A DNA stretch of 64,000 nucleotides from Parapristionchus giblindavisi (lineage: Eukaryota; Nematoda; Chromadorea; Rhabditida; Diplogasteridae). The stretch covers positions 323,001 to 387,000 of the forward strand of contig CALSFV010000281.1 of NCBI GenBank assembly GCA_943737045.1, given 5' to 3'. Shown here one piece after another: positions 1-11,031 of the stretch (position 1 is the first letter of the stretch; each line of letters starts with the position of its first letter). The notes beneath the pieces are model-generated. The model was not told where the DNA came from. It searched no databases and saw only the letters and a program-made list of their open reading frames with translations. Both the position numbers and the translations under genes were made by a program.

Positions 1-1410
1 AACGATTGGTGCGGAATTGTGGTCTACTCAAAGTTTCGAGGTGAGACGAGTAAAATGGCGCAAGAAGCCCATCACTTGGATCAATTTGAAAATTTCGATT
101 TTCATAACCCGGGGGTCATGGTCCGAAAATTTCAAAATTTCTCAAGTTTGAAATGTTTTCATTTATGGGGCTTATTGTGAAGTACTAATGATGTGAATAA
201 TATTCAGCCAATGCTCAATGGCTGATCTCTCCTTTCAACCAATTTCTCGAAAATTTTCATTCTGATTACATGCGAAAAATCAGAATTGTGTTTGAATCAG
301 TTTCCAACTTGCTTTCTGTATCATTCTGTCATAGTATTTAACAATATACACAATCATTATGAAAATCGTTGATTTTCGAAAATTCATATTTTTTTACCAT
401 GACCCCGGGTTCATGGATATCGATTTTTCAAAAGTGAGCCGAATGCCGGGATTTCAGTTCTACTATGTTTGCTCATCATGAAAATGCACATTGTCATTGT
501 CATTTGCTCATTGTCGCAACATTCGAGTTGACAAACTGCAATATTTCAGAAATTTGCCGAAAAAGTAGTCACTCAAATTGAATTTTTTGAATTTTCGAAA
601 TTAAACGATTTTCATAATGATTGTGTATATTGTTAAGTACTATGACAGAATGTTACAGAAAGCAAGTTGGAAACTGATTCAAACACAATTCTGATTTTTC
701 GGAATCAGAATGAAAATTTTCGAAAAATTGGTTGAAAGGAGAGATCAGCCATTGAGCATTGGCTGAATATTATTCACATCATTAGTACTTCACAATAAGC
801 CCCATAAATGAAAACATTTCAAACTTGAGAAATTTTGAAATGAAAATCGAAATTTTCAAATTGATCCAAGTGATGGGCTTCTTGTGGCATTTTACTCGTT
901 TTTCCGCACCAATCGTTTGCCAATCGTTTGGAAAATAAAACATTTATTCGGAAATTCGAAAGTTCAGAAGTTCGAGAGAAAAATTCGATAAAATGGTCGA
1001 TCGGGAAGAACCCAGTTTTAAGTGAAATCAATGCAGAATTGCTTAGGCTACAATACCTGGTCGGAAATTTTGGGAGCAAACTACAGCAAGCATGATTTGT
1101 CCGAAAAAAAACAATATTTTGAGTAAAAAAAGTGGTTTAGGAATCAACGCACATTCGATGTTAATAGCGAATTAGTAAGCTCTGTGCACCCTAGACGCAC
1201 CGCAAATGATATTTAGACATCTCAACAATTTGAAAAAAAAGATTTTTTAAAGTTTTTAAAAAAAATTATTTTTTCTAATAGCCTGAGGGCACAAACAGGA
1301 AATTTCAGCCGTTTTGTGTAATAAGGGCAGGGGACACTCCTAACACCCAAGTATGGACCCCCAGTTCCCGTTGCTAGCGCACGTGTCCGGGGGGGGGGGT
1401 GGTCGAGTCT
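1..1410. repeat. Truncated copy of a large foldback (palindromic) element
   Basis: The first ~300 bases reappear as reverse complement at about 610-910, giving an imperfect palindrome centred near 540. Bases 880-1410 match the outer arm of the palindrome at 35160-37140, including the stretch that ends in a G-run near 1390. Short frames in it recur on both strands in the other copies and look like arm sequence, not genes. No transposase is visible. The left end is cut by the window edge. Confidence 0.75.
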
Positions 1411-2600
1411 TAACGGCCATCTCTCTTAATAGAGAAACGAGATTTAATTTAATTGATCTTACATAGAATATATGTGACAACAAGTGATAAATAAATTGGG
1501 TGAATGGACCGGAGAGAGGGAGGGAAGAAGATCATTGTGTATAGTCAATTCTAGGTTCAAAAGATCGTATAGAGATGAAAAAAGACTGTAGACTCTCCTC
1601 GTTTCATACACTCTCTCGCTTTTTTTCTTTTCTGTTCCTGATTTGTGAAGAGTCTAAGGAAAATCATCGCACGAGAATTAATTAATTGTCGAAATGTTCT
1701 TCCTCTCGCCCTTGTGATCCTTGGGGATCGCACGCGACTCATACGTCGCTATCACCACCTACAATGATGTATCGATTACCTTAACTCCTACCGTAATCCC
1801 ATACAGTGCACATTCAGTCGGGATCAAGCGCAGATCAAAATTAGCCACGCCCACATCAAAGATTCTACAGTGCATCCTAGACCCGCATTAAACGATAAGT
1901 ACAGTACCTTGAGTACCTTTGACTACAGTATAGTATGAATTGGCTGGAATAGCCTCATAATTGTGATAATCTTCATACCCACTAGACCTTTCTCTTCACT
2001 GCCCCCCCCCCCCCCACTCCCCACTCAACACCCTCTTATTCCCCCCTTCTCACTATTATCCGTCTTATCTATCAACATCAAGGATCCTCCGAAAGACAAT
2101 CATTATCGCCCATTCATACCGTACTATTCATCTACCGTAATCTATAATTACCACAATCCCTTGTTACTGTAAGGTGTTGATGGTCCATACAGTAAACTGT
2201 ATGATATATAGATTGTGACGATAATGATTCAGGGGGAGTTTTTCCAACTCTTTCATCATCTACCTCCACCTTTTGCTCTTCATTTCTCTCACTCTCCCTC
2301 TGCCTCTTCTTTTTAACTACACCCCTTGTTCTCCCTCTGCCTCTCCTTTTCCATCTTTGCAACTACCCCTATGGTGTCCTATCTCTCTCTCCCTTTCAAA
2401 AAGAGAATCTGTCATTCTTCCTTACGCAACACACTTTCACTCTCACCAGTTATGACCATTCATCACCACAGACAAGAGATCCCATAGGGATACTGTAATA
2501 TCCTCGTGTCACACTCATCATAGATACAGTAACTCCCGATCAAAGATCACATCTGATATCTCTTTCCTCCATTACCGTAGTATGCAGTCAGTATGCACAG
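1411..2600. other. No gene recognised; pyrimidine-rich intergenic sequence
   Basis: AT-rich sequence passing into CT-rich tracts (about 1985-2060 and 2240-2400). Frames here are low-complexity Pro/Ser/Leu strings. Short TACAGTA and TACCGTA words occur repeatedly. I see no exon with matching splice signals. Confidence 0.5.
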
Positions 2601-2623
2601 GAGCAGCTGCCGGCAAAGGGGAG

Positions 2624-2806
2624 AGGGAGAACGACAGAGGGAGAGGGGGGAGAGGGAGAACGACAGAGGGAGAGGGGGGAGAGGGAGAACGACAGAGGGA
2701 GAGGGGGAGAGGGAGAACGACAGAGGGAGAGGGGGAGAGGGAGAACGACAGAAGGAGAGGGGGAGAGGGAGAACGACAGAGGGAGAGGGGGAGAGGGAGG
2801 GGACAT
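2624..2806. repeat. Purine-rich minisatellite, ~28-30 bp unit, six copies
   Basis: A unit built on GAGAACGACAGAGGGAGAG is repeated about six times with a 28-30 bp period. Open frames on both strands are products of the repeat (Arg/Glu/Gly on one strand, Ser/Pro/Leu on the other). Confidence 0.9.
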
Positions 2807-2829
2807 TTAGGCTCATTAAAAAGACCTCC

Positions 2830-3529
2830 TTTATTTTTTTCTTCCCATTTTTCCGCTCCAACCTCTACCTCTCCCTTTCCGTCCCTCCCTCTACATCTCT
2901 CTCCTTTCGTTTACTTTTTTTTTTGAAAGCCAGAATATTGACTTATAGAATTCGAAATAGTGAACATTATAACGTATCTATATAATTCTTTTCTCACGGA
3001 AAGTTCCCAAGAATTTGGGTAACGCTGAACGGATGATGCTCTTCAATTATCTATTTATTTATAATCTTTCGTCATTAACATTGAATGCTGCTTCTTCTTT
3101 GTGCTGCAACGTGCGATAATCGTTCAGCAAGATTATCCGATGAATGATATAGTGAACAAATCATGGACCATAGTGCCTTATCCATCATCGTCGTATTCTT
3201 TTTCGATAATTCTTTTTGTATTCAAAGATTCGAGTCTCTCCACGGATACACTTGAACTGAAAATGTAATTTTGCTTATTTTTTATTCTTTAAAAAAAAGA
3301 CTAACACTAAAGCTGCGATCAGCTGTCCACCGATGTGAGATGATATTCTCTCGATCGATGCAATCATATTCTTGAATATTTGGTCGATCTAGAAATTCAT
3401 TAATAAAGAAATTCATTTGGACACATAATTCAAGTCATGTTATATTTTTGAATCTCTTTACTTTCGAATGCACCGTGTTACAACATCTTTTTATTAAGAA
3501 TATTGAGGGGCTTTTTATTAACGGTATTA
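2830..3529. other. No gene recognised
   Basis: CT-rich then AT-rich sequence with no convincing exon, RNA gene or repeat. Confidence 0.4.
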
Positions 3530-3905
3530 AGAATGGAAATGGCATCACTATAGTATATCCCCACCCCAGTTGTTCTCGAGATCGATTATCATCGAGACAA
3601 CTCCCAATTCTATTATTGATGACAGTTGTAAGGGTTTTTGAACTACCGGGAGCTTTTGAACTGCAAGGGATATAGGTCGATAGTTTTTAGGTGTGGTTTT
3701 ATCCCCTATGTATATTGTGTAAAAGTATGATACGACTATCACCAAACCCAGGTGGAATGATACCATTCCGAATGAAGTATACCGTTGAATATGGAATCGA
3801 GGTGAGGTGATAGAATATCCGCTCACTCCCTTCAACATTTCTCCAGTGACCCCCATCCTTCCTAGGAAATATTCCCGATTTAATTTTTTTAAAGAATGCT
3901 CTCAA
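3530..3905 (-). pseudogene. Non-LTR reverse transcriptase relic
   Basis: Read on the minus strand with frame changes, this resembles the start of a non-LTR retrotransposon reverse transcriptase: a segment with IIPPGF, then a Gly-Asp-Lys run, followed by NYRPIS, the conserved entry motif of LINE-type polymerases. The palm motifs that should follow are unreadable, so this is a short decayed fragment. The NYRPIS motif is seen directly; the family (Jockey/CR1/RTE) cannot be decided. Confidence 0.5.
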
Positions 3906-4199
3906 TTTCGCCCCTCACAGCAGGGATGAATTCATCCTCCGAATCTCTCACAATGTAGTGTTCTCCCACCCCCCCCCCCCACCCCATCAACTTTGTACAA
4001 CTCATTATAGAAATCCCTGCCCTGCAATCTCACAATGCGCTCTTTACTTTGTTGTACTCCCTGTACTTTGTTTCCCCAAACCTATTTATAATTTCTACCC
4101 TCCTCAATCGCCTTCTCAACCATCATAGTCATCAATAGCATCCTATTGGATACTCCCTCTTAGTGATTTATTATTTATTATGTATTTTAAAGTATTTAT

Positions 4200-4437
4200 A
4201 CCGTACATTATTATTATTATTATTATTATTATTACACGTTAAAAATATCCCATATAATGTGATTGTCCCTGAGGTACATATTCACTCATGAAATGTTCTG
4301 AATTGGTAACATTCCTGCTGCCTCTTCCTCCACCCCCACATCTCACCGATTCGCCTTGGCGACGGACATCCTTCACAAGACTATCTAACAGATATTCCCG
4401 ATCCCCGTCCCCGATGCGTTCATTTGAAGGAATAAAA

Positions 4438-4533
<96 letters not shown>
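4200..4533. repeat. (ATT)n microsatellites
   Basis: A short ATT run at about 4206-4233 and a nearly pure TAT/ATT run of about 97 bases at 4437-4533. The long poly-Tyr frame across it is an artefact of the repeat. Confidence 0.95.
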
Positions 4534-4539
4534 GCTAGC

Positions 4540-5292
4540 GCTAGCTAGCGTAGCTCGTGCTTGTTGTAATGTACTATTGTAATGTAATGTAATATACACT
4601 TACACATTCGATGATCCTCGCTGTGCAGCTTTTCGCTTTGCGAACAAGTAGACATAGCACGAGCTGCAGCGGCCACCGCGTAGACCACCAAACGCACACC
4701 TCCTCGGAATGACCTGTTAATGTGAAGTACAGTATATTAAATCATGAAAACGAACTCTAGCAATATTATATAATGTTGAGATAGTAAGAGTGAGATGATC
4801 CGTTAGAAATGATCTTAGAGAGTTATTCTCCCATCACACCTTATTTCATTGTCATTACCCAACACTTTCAATTTCGATCCGTTGTTCTCATGCTTCCTCT
4901 ATAAGCCACCATTGTTCATGCTTCCTATATAAGCAGCCATTGTTCATACAACGGGGCAGTCCCTCTCTCATACCATCAAGAGAGATGCTAATAAAGAGTT
5001 CCCTACAATAGTCTACACATCAATACCTACACCAAAATAGACAACAGCATTTTGGACATAAGAATAACATGCAATATAAAACTAGTTAAGGCGTCGCTGT
5101 TTCGGCCAGTGGTTCTGTGTTTGTAAAAAAAAAGCTATTTCCATGTTGTAGAGAGCATGAAACTGCTATGTTATTGTCTTTCTAATCGCCGTTTTTTTCA
5201 TTTAATTTTATCACTTGTTTTTTTTTTAATTTAAAAGCAATCCGGGATCCAGAATTATGAATTATTTAAGGCTATTTTCATAAAGAATCCTA
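4540..5292. other. No gene recognised
   Basis: AT-rich sequence with short GTAATGTAAT repeats near 4565-4590. No exon or RNA gene seen. Confidence 0.4.
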
Positions 5293-6411
5293 ATTAAAGA
5301 TGGGGGACCAGGAGATTTTGGGTGCACTATTGTCATGCCTAACTTGGGAGGTAGGAAGTGGCACTATGTATATTCTTTATTAGAATTGAGAGATTGTGCG
5401 CATAGAGCTTGTAGCTAACAAGGGAATGCCCTGAAGCCACACTCACCGATCAGGTTAACTTTTTTACTGGAGATACGTCTCATATAGGGATGAGGTTTGG
5501 CGGTATCAGAAATTGCAAAGCTCTTCTTTGAAATTTTAAAATTATTTTTAAAAAATCGATGATAAAATTTACAGCGTGCACATCTTTATCAGAAGTAGCA
5601 CCAAAACATCGTATGCAAATTGAGAAAGGTTAACGCATTATGATATGCAAATTTTATTGCAAAAAATCGATTTTGAAAGTGTTTTCATTGTTTTTTGCAC
5701 ACTTTTTAAAAATTTTAAAAATTTCAAAGAAGAGCTTTGCAATTTCTGATACCGCCAAACCTCATCCCTATATGAAATGTACCTCCAGTAAAAATTTGGA
5801 CCTGATCGGTGAGTGTGGCTTCAGGGCATTCCCTTGTAAGTGGTTAGTAGTCGGTGCTTGTAACCGCGCCATGCGGGTTCGATTCCCGTTTGCAATTTTC
5901 AAGATGGGGACACACGAAAAGAATGATTGGCTCCTACCACGATGGGAATGAGCCCCCTCATACATATACTGTAAGTAAAAAGTGTATTTATGTTCAGTTT
6001 GAGACCGGCACTCAACCTTTGCCCTCTCATTAGGCCCCTTCCCATCTCCCTTTCTCCATTCCCTGCACTATTGAACATCTTTCAATCGTGATTATGCCAA
6101 TCAATACGCAGAATCATTATAAAAGAAATAGTATGTGGTGACTTATATGACTTTTGGTACCATCCTGTCTTCACAGTTTATTCACGAAAATATTCGTGGG
6201 ACACCACCTTTCAACACATTTGTCTTTCATGTTTGAAATTGCGCGCGTTCCCTGAGGATTTCTTGGGGTAATAACGAGCTTTCAGCTCGGATTACGGTAT
6301 TGCAGTGCACCCATAATTTTAGAGAAAATTGTTTTTGGATACAGGGAGATGAGATCTATAGTTCTTCCTGGCCAGTCTAGTCACGAAAAAAACTCGTGGG
6401 TCTCCTCCTAA
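5293..6411. mobile_element. TIR element with tRNA-like core, interrupted by a foldback
   Basis: The left end resembles GGGGACCCACGAGATTT (here slightly decayed) and the right end carries the inverse, ACTCGTGGGTCTCC at about 6390-6405. The interior has a tRNA-like segment with a clear B box (GGGTTCGATTCCC near 5875). Comparison with the 368-bp relative at 6738-7105 shows that a palindrome at 5418-5838 was inserted inside the tRNA-like head, splitting its A box. No coding capacity. Probably a non-autonomous DNA element that captured, or grew from, a tRNA-like sequence. Confidence 0.55.
5418..5838. repeat. Foldback inserted into the tRNA-like element
   Basis: The arms read AAGGGAATGCCCTGAAGCC at the left and its complement at the right (about 5818-5838), with further matching arms at about 5500-5530 and 5715-5765. 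Its junctions fall exactly where the related element at 6851 continues without a break, so it is a discrete insertion. Confidence 0.7.
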
Positions 6412-6737
6412 AAAAACTAAAAACGCGAATGTGGGACTTTTGACATTTTTTAAAAACTTTTTAGAAACCTATTTCAAGAAGATTTACGCCCAGATCAAAA
6501 TTTAGAGAAAATGTGGTAAGGTTAAGTAGTTCCCTTGTAAGAAAATAACATCTTCTGTAAACCATGAAATGATATGCTTCGAAAAAAATCAGCTCGTTAT
6601 TTTTGCTGATTTCTTTGAAATGCTCTAGTTCGGCTTTTCCGTGAGGGATCTCCCGCGAATTTGTACGTGTAATTCTCCAAGGGATATCGTCCCTTTAACA
6701 ATTAGTTAATTATTCTTATAAAGCGTATGAATAATAT

Positions 6738-7105
6738 TAAAGAAGGGGACCCACGAGATTTGGAGTGCACTATTGACAAGAAGAACGTGGGACATAGGAA
6801 GTGGCATTATGTTCTCTATTCGATATGAGCTAATGGGTTCGTAGAGCGTGTAGCTCAGTGGTTAGTAGTCAGCGCTTGTAACCGCGCTACGTGGGATCGA
6901 TTCTCGTTTGCAATTTTCTTTATATTTATCCATCAAATTCAAAAACTCGCGCCTTTCCCTGGGGGATCAATGAACTTTATGCTCGGATTACGACATTCCT
7001 GTGCACCTAAAATTTTAGAGAAAATTGTTTTTGTATACAGGGAGATGTGATCTATAGTTCTGCCTGGCCAGTTTAGTCACGAAAAAACTCGTGGTTCCCC
7101 TTTAA
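6738..7105. mobile_element. 368-bp TIR element with tRNA-like core
   Basis: Inverted ends: AAAGAAGGGGACCCACGAGA at the left, ACTCGTGGTTCCCCTTTAA at the right. Inside, 6845-6920 is tRNA-like, with an A box TAGCTCAGTGG (6851-6861) and a weak B box GGGATCGATTC (6892-6902). Relatives are at 5293-6411 and 16992-17187. Its right end lies about 20 bases from the last recognisable armadillo-like exon of the minus-strand gene, so it may have displaced that gene's 3' part. Confidence 0.6.
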
Positions 7106-7123
7106 CGTTATTATTTGACTTAC

Positions 7124-8000
7124 CTGTGACCGCCACAATGGCAGTCATTATACTCTCAGCTATCGCAACATATTTGTTGTCGATCTTTTCTCGACCAAAA
7201 ATCCTTTTTAATCTTAAAAGGACATATTTAATATCTTCCTTTAAAGAGTTCATTGTGGACAATGCGAGCTTCGGCACGAGCATTGTTATAATGTCAGCAC
7301 TTGCGGCGAATCTAAATATTTTTATAACATAAATAGTGAGTGATGAGAAGAGAACTTAGAGCCGAACTCACATTCGTTGACTTATATTCTCCAATGGCAA
7401 GTATCTGAAGGCAGCTCGACAATAACCCTGATAATCCAATACGCAATAGTCGAGTAAATCCTTGATCTGGATTAGGTTTTGTATCTAAACTTCGTTTTGT
7501 GTTTAAGATGAACTAATTGATTTGAATCAGTAAATTTTACGTTTAGCAAGTACATCTCGACGCTCATGCAGCGTATCGTAGTCAGACTTTTACTCAGAAG
7601 TTGAGGTTCCAGTCGAAAAATATTCTTACTGAAATTTAAAATATAACTGATAGGAATTATATATGTTGTTGAACAGCGATTATGCATGAATGCATTCACA
7701 AAATTATGTTTGCATTAGTGCTAGGTACAAATCGACAGTTCCATTATTATGTCTCTAATTTACCAGTTTCAAAGCGTAGAGTTTCAATTTTTAAGTGACA
7801 TTGTGTATGGCTACCCACTCTATCGAATTTGTTTCTTTTCTTTTCACAACTTGAACATCTTATTACCTGCACATCACTTGTACGATAGTGATAGCGTTTT
7901 CTGAAACACTTCCTACCCAATATGGAATAATGTTGAGGGTTCTCACAATTGATCTTAAAATTTCGTTGAGATCATCCGTTGAAAGCTCATCATAATGACC
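7124..8000 (-). CDS. Armadillo-like C-terminal exons of the ZYG-11-like gene
   Basis: Four minus-strand exons join in phase: 8000-7867, 7628-7541, 7466-7372 and 7311-7124, with acceptors TTTCAG, TTTCAG, TCCAG and TTTAG, and donors GTAATA, GTAAAA, GTGAGT and GTAAGT. Together they give about 168 residues of mainly helical, Leu/Ile-rich sequence, consistent with armadillo or HEAT-like repeats. The first exon enters at phase 0, as the last LRR exon at 11032 leaves, so both halves probably belong to one transcript, with the transposon at 8841-11026 in the intron between. No final exon or stop is found beyond 7124, where a TIR element begins. In the ZYG-11/ZER1 family, LRRs followed by armadillo repeats form substrate receptors of CUL2 ubiquitin ligases. 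The family call is an inference from architecture; the exon chain is seen directly. Confidence 0.45.
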
Positions 8001-8115
8001 CTGAAACCGACTTATTATCAGTTAAAAAAAACTTCAATGTTCTATAAATGTGCAATTCATCCATACTATTCATCTCTATGTCTGACACAGGAATGTGTCG
8101 GCTTGTGTAAATCAG

Positions 8116-8308
8116 AGTTATAATAGTCCTTACAAGGGAATGTTTCTTAAAGGGAATGAAAGTACGGGTAGTGACCTCCATCGCGATGATAAGCATGGTC
8201 GACTTGCTAAGAATCAATTTTCATACGTCGTTATTTATAGATTTTGTAAACGAAAGTCGTCGCATATCCGCGGCACGATCAGAAAACCATTCACAGGTGG
8301 AAGTGTAG
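8116..8308 (+). pseudogene. Inverted partial copy of an LRR/ARM gene exon
   Basis: A plus-strand exon-like frame starts after an AATCAG acceptor and ends at a TAG at 8306-8308. Its first ~80 bases resemble the end of the minus-strand exon at about 11115-11032 (shared reading: V-L-x-R-E-x-F, then KVR-x-VT, then IS-x-VDL), but on the opposite strand. It is probably a remnant of an inverted duplication of the gene, now flanking the transposon together with the real exon. It could instead be the last exon of a converging paralogue. Confidence 0.4.
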
Positions 8309-8840
8309 ACCCTCAATTCCAACGGAGTCGTGGTATTGTTGTATAGCGGGAAAAGATACAAAAAATGTAATATATATGTATTTTTGACTTGATTTCCATT
8401 GAAAGAGCAATTTGCATTGTTTAATTACTGCGCTGACAAAAACGTTCTCGGGTGAATCAAACTCGTGTTAATAAAGTTGTGGGCCACGGACGGGACACAC
8501 AAGCCAAAAGGACGTACGCCCCTTTTGCCACATGCACATCAAAGTTAAAAAAAATTACGGTATTAGGCGGCATTGCTAAATGCAGAAACGCAAGTCTAGA
8601 GGCGGAATTTTCAAAAATATTCGTAAATTAGCAAAAAATCGTACTGAATAAATGTACAAAAAAATTAATTTCGTAGTCGTGAGAACTAGCTGAAAGCTGT
8701 TTTGTCATCAAATTAGGCGGAACTATAGGTCTGCAAGATATTTGAATATGTAAAGTGTTAACAAAAATCCCATTCACAGAGATTTCAGGACATAACGAAA
8801 TATAGGACTTTTCACTGCATTTAGCAAACTTCGTATTGTC

Positions 8841-11026
8841 AATTAGAGGTGGTGAGTCGAAAACCGGAACGCCTCACGAAACGGGCGAGAAATGAGTCTA
8901 GTTTCGGCAAATGCCAATTAGCCTAACCGGGGCGAAATGACCTCTCATTGACTCTCGTTTCGGCTTCATGCAAATTCACCTAGTGAGAGAGTCTGTTCCG
9001 GCTCGTTCCGGTTCGTTCCGCTTGCGATTCGAACCACCGGTGCTATCGCTTTTACAACAACAAAAATTGAAAATAAGCTCAAATTTTTTGGTTGTCAATA
9101 GAGATAGGTCAAAGACTATTACCTCGAAGTGAAAATAATGGTAAGATATATCTAAGCTGTGAAAATGGAGATAAACCTTTTCAGCATTCTCTGCTGTTTG
9201 ATATTTCATAATATATTAATTTTAAAATATTTACATTATTTAAAAAATTATTTTATGTAATTTTTCCAATTTTCTAAATCAAGCTGAATCTAAATCAATC
9301 AAACTGATCTTTTCAGTCAATGTACAGAATTTATCAAGGATTACAACCATGTTATATTGGCCATATTACATTAGTTCATTATTGTGTAGTGATATCGAAT
9401 TACACATTTTTGAAAATTTTTATTTCTTTAGTCAAAAGTCCTTTTCGTCTGAAACATTGTGAAAGGTGTAGAACCCCACTAGGGCTGCACAGTCACACAA
9501 TCCGGAATGGCTCCGATTCCGATTTCAAGCTGTAGCAGGGTTGCAACTTTGACCCCAAACTTTATAACTCAGCTTCTAGATGTGCTAACGACCCGTTCAC
9601 CCGCTAACATCATCCTAGTGGCGAGTAATGTCTATCCCCAGATTACGGTAATCATAGCTCGTCATTTGCCCTCAGGGCATAAAATATTTTTTGTTGGGTG
9701 TGCTAATTTTGAGACTCTACCGTTCAGAGGGCAGGTCTTCTAAAATTATGGTTCATGCGAGACCAGCTTTGCAATGTATCATATATTTATTTCCCTTATT
9801 TTGGTTTGGTTCCGATTCCTTTCAGACCCGTAGCAAAAGTTATGCTGAGGTCTACTCTGTTTCAGCGAGTAAAAATAAAAATCCAAAGGTCAAAGATCGA
9901 AGTTCAGCAATAGTGTAAAAACTTTTGTGAACATCTCCAACATACATAGGTGCTTTGCAAATTAGAGATTTCATCAATGGAGGCCCAGGGATGAGAGCAG
10001 TGAGAGAGAAAGCACAAGAGCGCGCAGACCTCAACATAACTAGACCTCAACATAACTTTTGCTACTGGTCTGAAAGGAATCGGAACTAAACCAAAATAAG
10101 GGAAATAAATATATGATACATTGCAAAGCTGCTTGCGCAGGAACCATGAAGCTGCGTTATAAAGTTTGGGGGTCAACGTTGCAATCCTGCTACCGCTAGA
10201 AATCGGAGTCGGAGCCATTCCGGATTGTTTGACTGTACAGCCCTGGCAGGGTTCTCCACTCTCAAAATGTTTCAGAAGAACAGGACTTTTGACTAAAGAA
10301 ATAAAAATTTTCAAAAAGGTGTAATTAGATTGCGCTATCACTACGCAATAATGAACTTATTTAATATCACCAACACATCATGGTTGCATTCCTTAATAAA
10401 TTCTGTACATTGATTCAAAAGATCTGCTTGATTGCTTTCATGGATCAAAAGTTATAAAAAATGTAAAATTATCCGGAGACTTGTTGCCTACACTGTATAT
10501 TGATTTCATGTGCAACATATAGTATATATATAGTATACTATTTGTTAGAAGTTTTGTTGGATTATTGTTTTTCTTCTTACATTTCAGAGCAACGTTATAT
10601 TTTCAAGTTATCGATATGATTTTGTATGGTCTTGTTTATATTTATTAGGTTGTTTCGCCACATAAACATGCTGATTCATCCTTTTCAAAAAATAGTACAA
10701 ACGGAACAAAATATTTTGATCTCCCACGAGTGTGGCAGATCAAAATACAAACCTTCGAAACGATAGAATAATAAGAGAAGATGGGCAGTACTGTTGAAAA
10801 GCACGCAAACAATATATTGTGATCGATTTGGTTGTTTTCCCCGCAAAAAACGCCCTCAAAATCACATTTGAACGAGCCGGAACGAACCGGAACGGAAGTG
10901 GAATAGGCGAGAATCACTCTCTAGCCGGCTGGAGGTGATTAGCATATCTCGAATTTCGGCTGGGGGAGATAATCAAATTACCTCAACCGAAATTCCGCTA
11001 TCCGTTTCGTTTCGTCACCTCTAATT
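8841..11026. mobile_element. 2.2-kb nested transposon inside the LRR/ARM gene
   Basis: The outer ends are inverted: AATTAGAGGTGGTGAGTCG at the left and the complement of AATTAGAGGTGACGAAACG at the right. TAGAGGTG is reminiscent of hAT termini, but no clear target duplication is seen. Subterminal regions on both sides carry GTTCCGGTTCGTTCCG-type repeats (near 9000 and 10875). The middle is filled by a second palindromic element (9290-10495). No transposase domain was found, so it is non-autonomous. It lies between exons ending at 11032 and starting at 8000. Confidence 0.6.
9290..10495. repeat. Tc1-like palindromic element nested in the larger transposon
   Basis: The two halves are inverted copies centred near 9930, with weaker homology toward the left end. 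The right terminus reads ACTTGTTGCCTACACTG followed by TA, the inverse of the terminus at 54963. The same family makes up 53528-54960 and 54963-56700. Frames of up to 145 aa recur in all copies on both arms, with no transposase motif. Confidence 0.65.
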
Positions 11027-11031
11027 CATAC

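Noticed and set aside
2547..2985. Overlapping frames rich in Arg/Glu/Gly and Ser/Pro
   Set aside because: Readings of a purine-rich minisatellite on both strands.
4288..4548. Open frame with a long Tyr run
   Set aside because: Product of the (ATT)n microsatellite; no splice or domain support.
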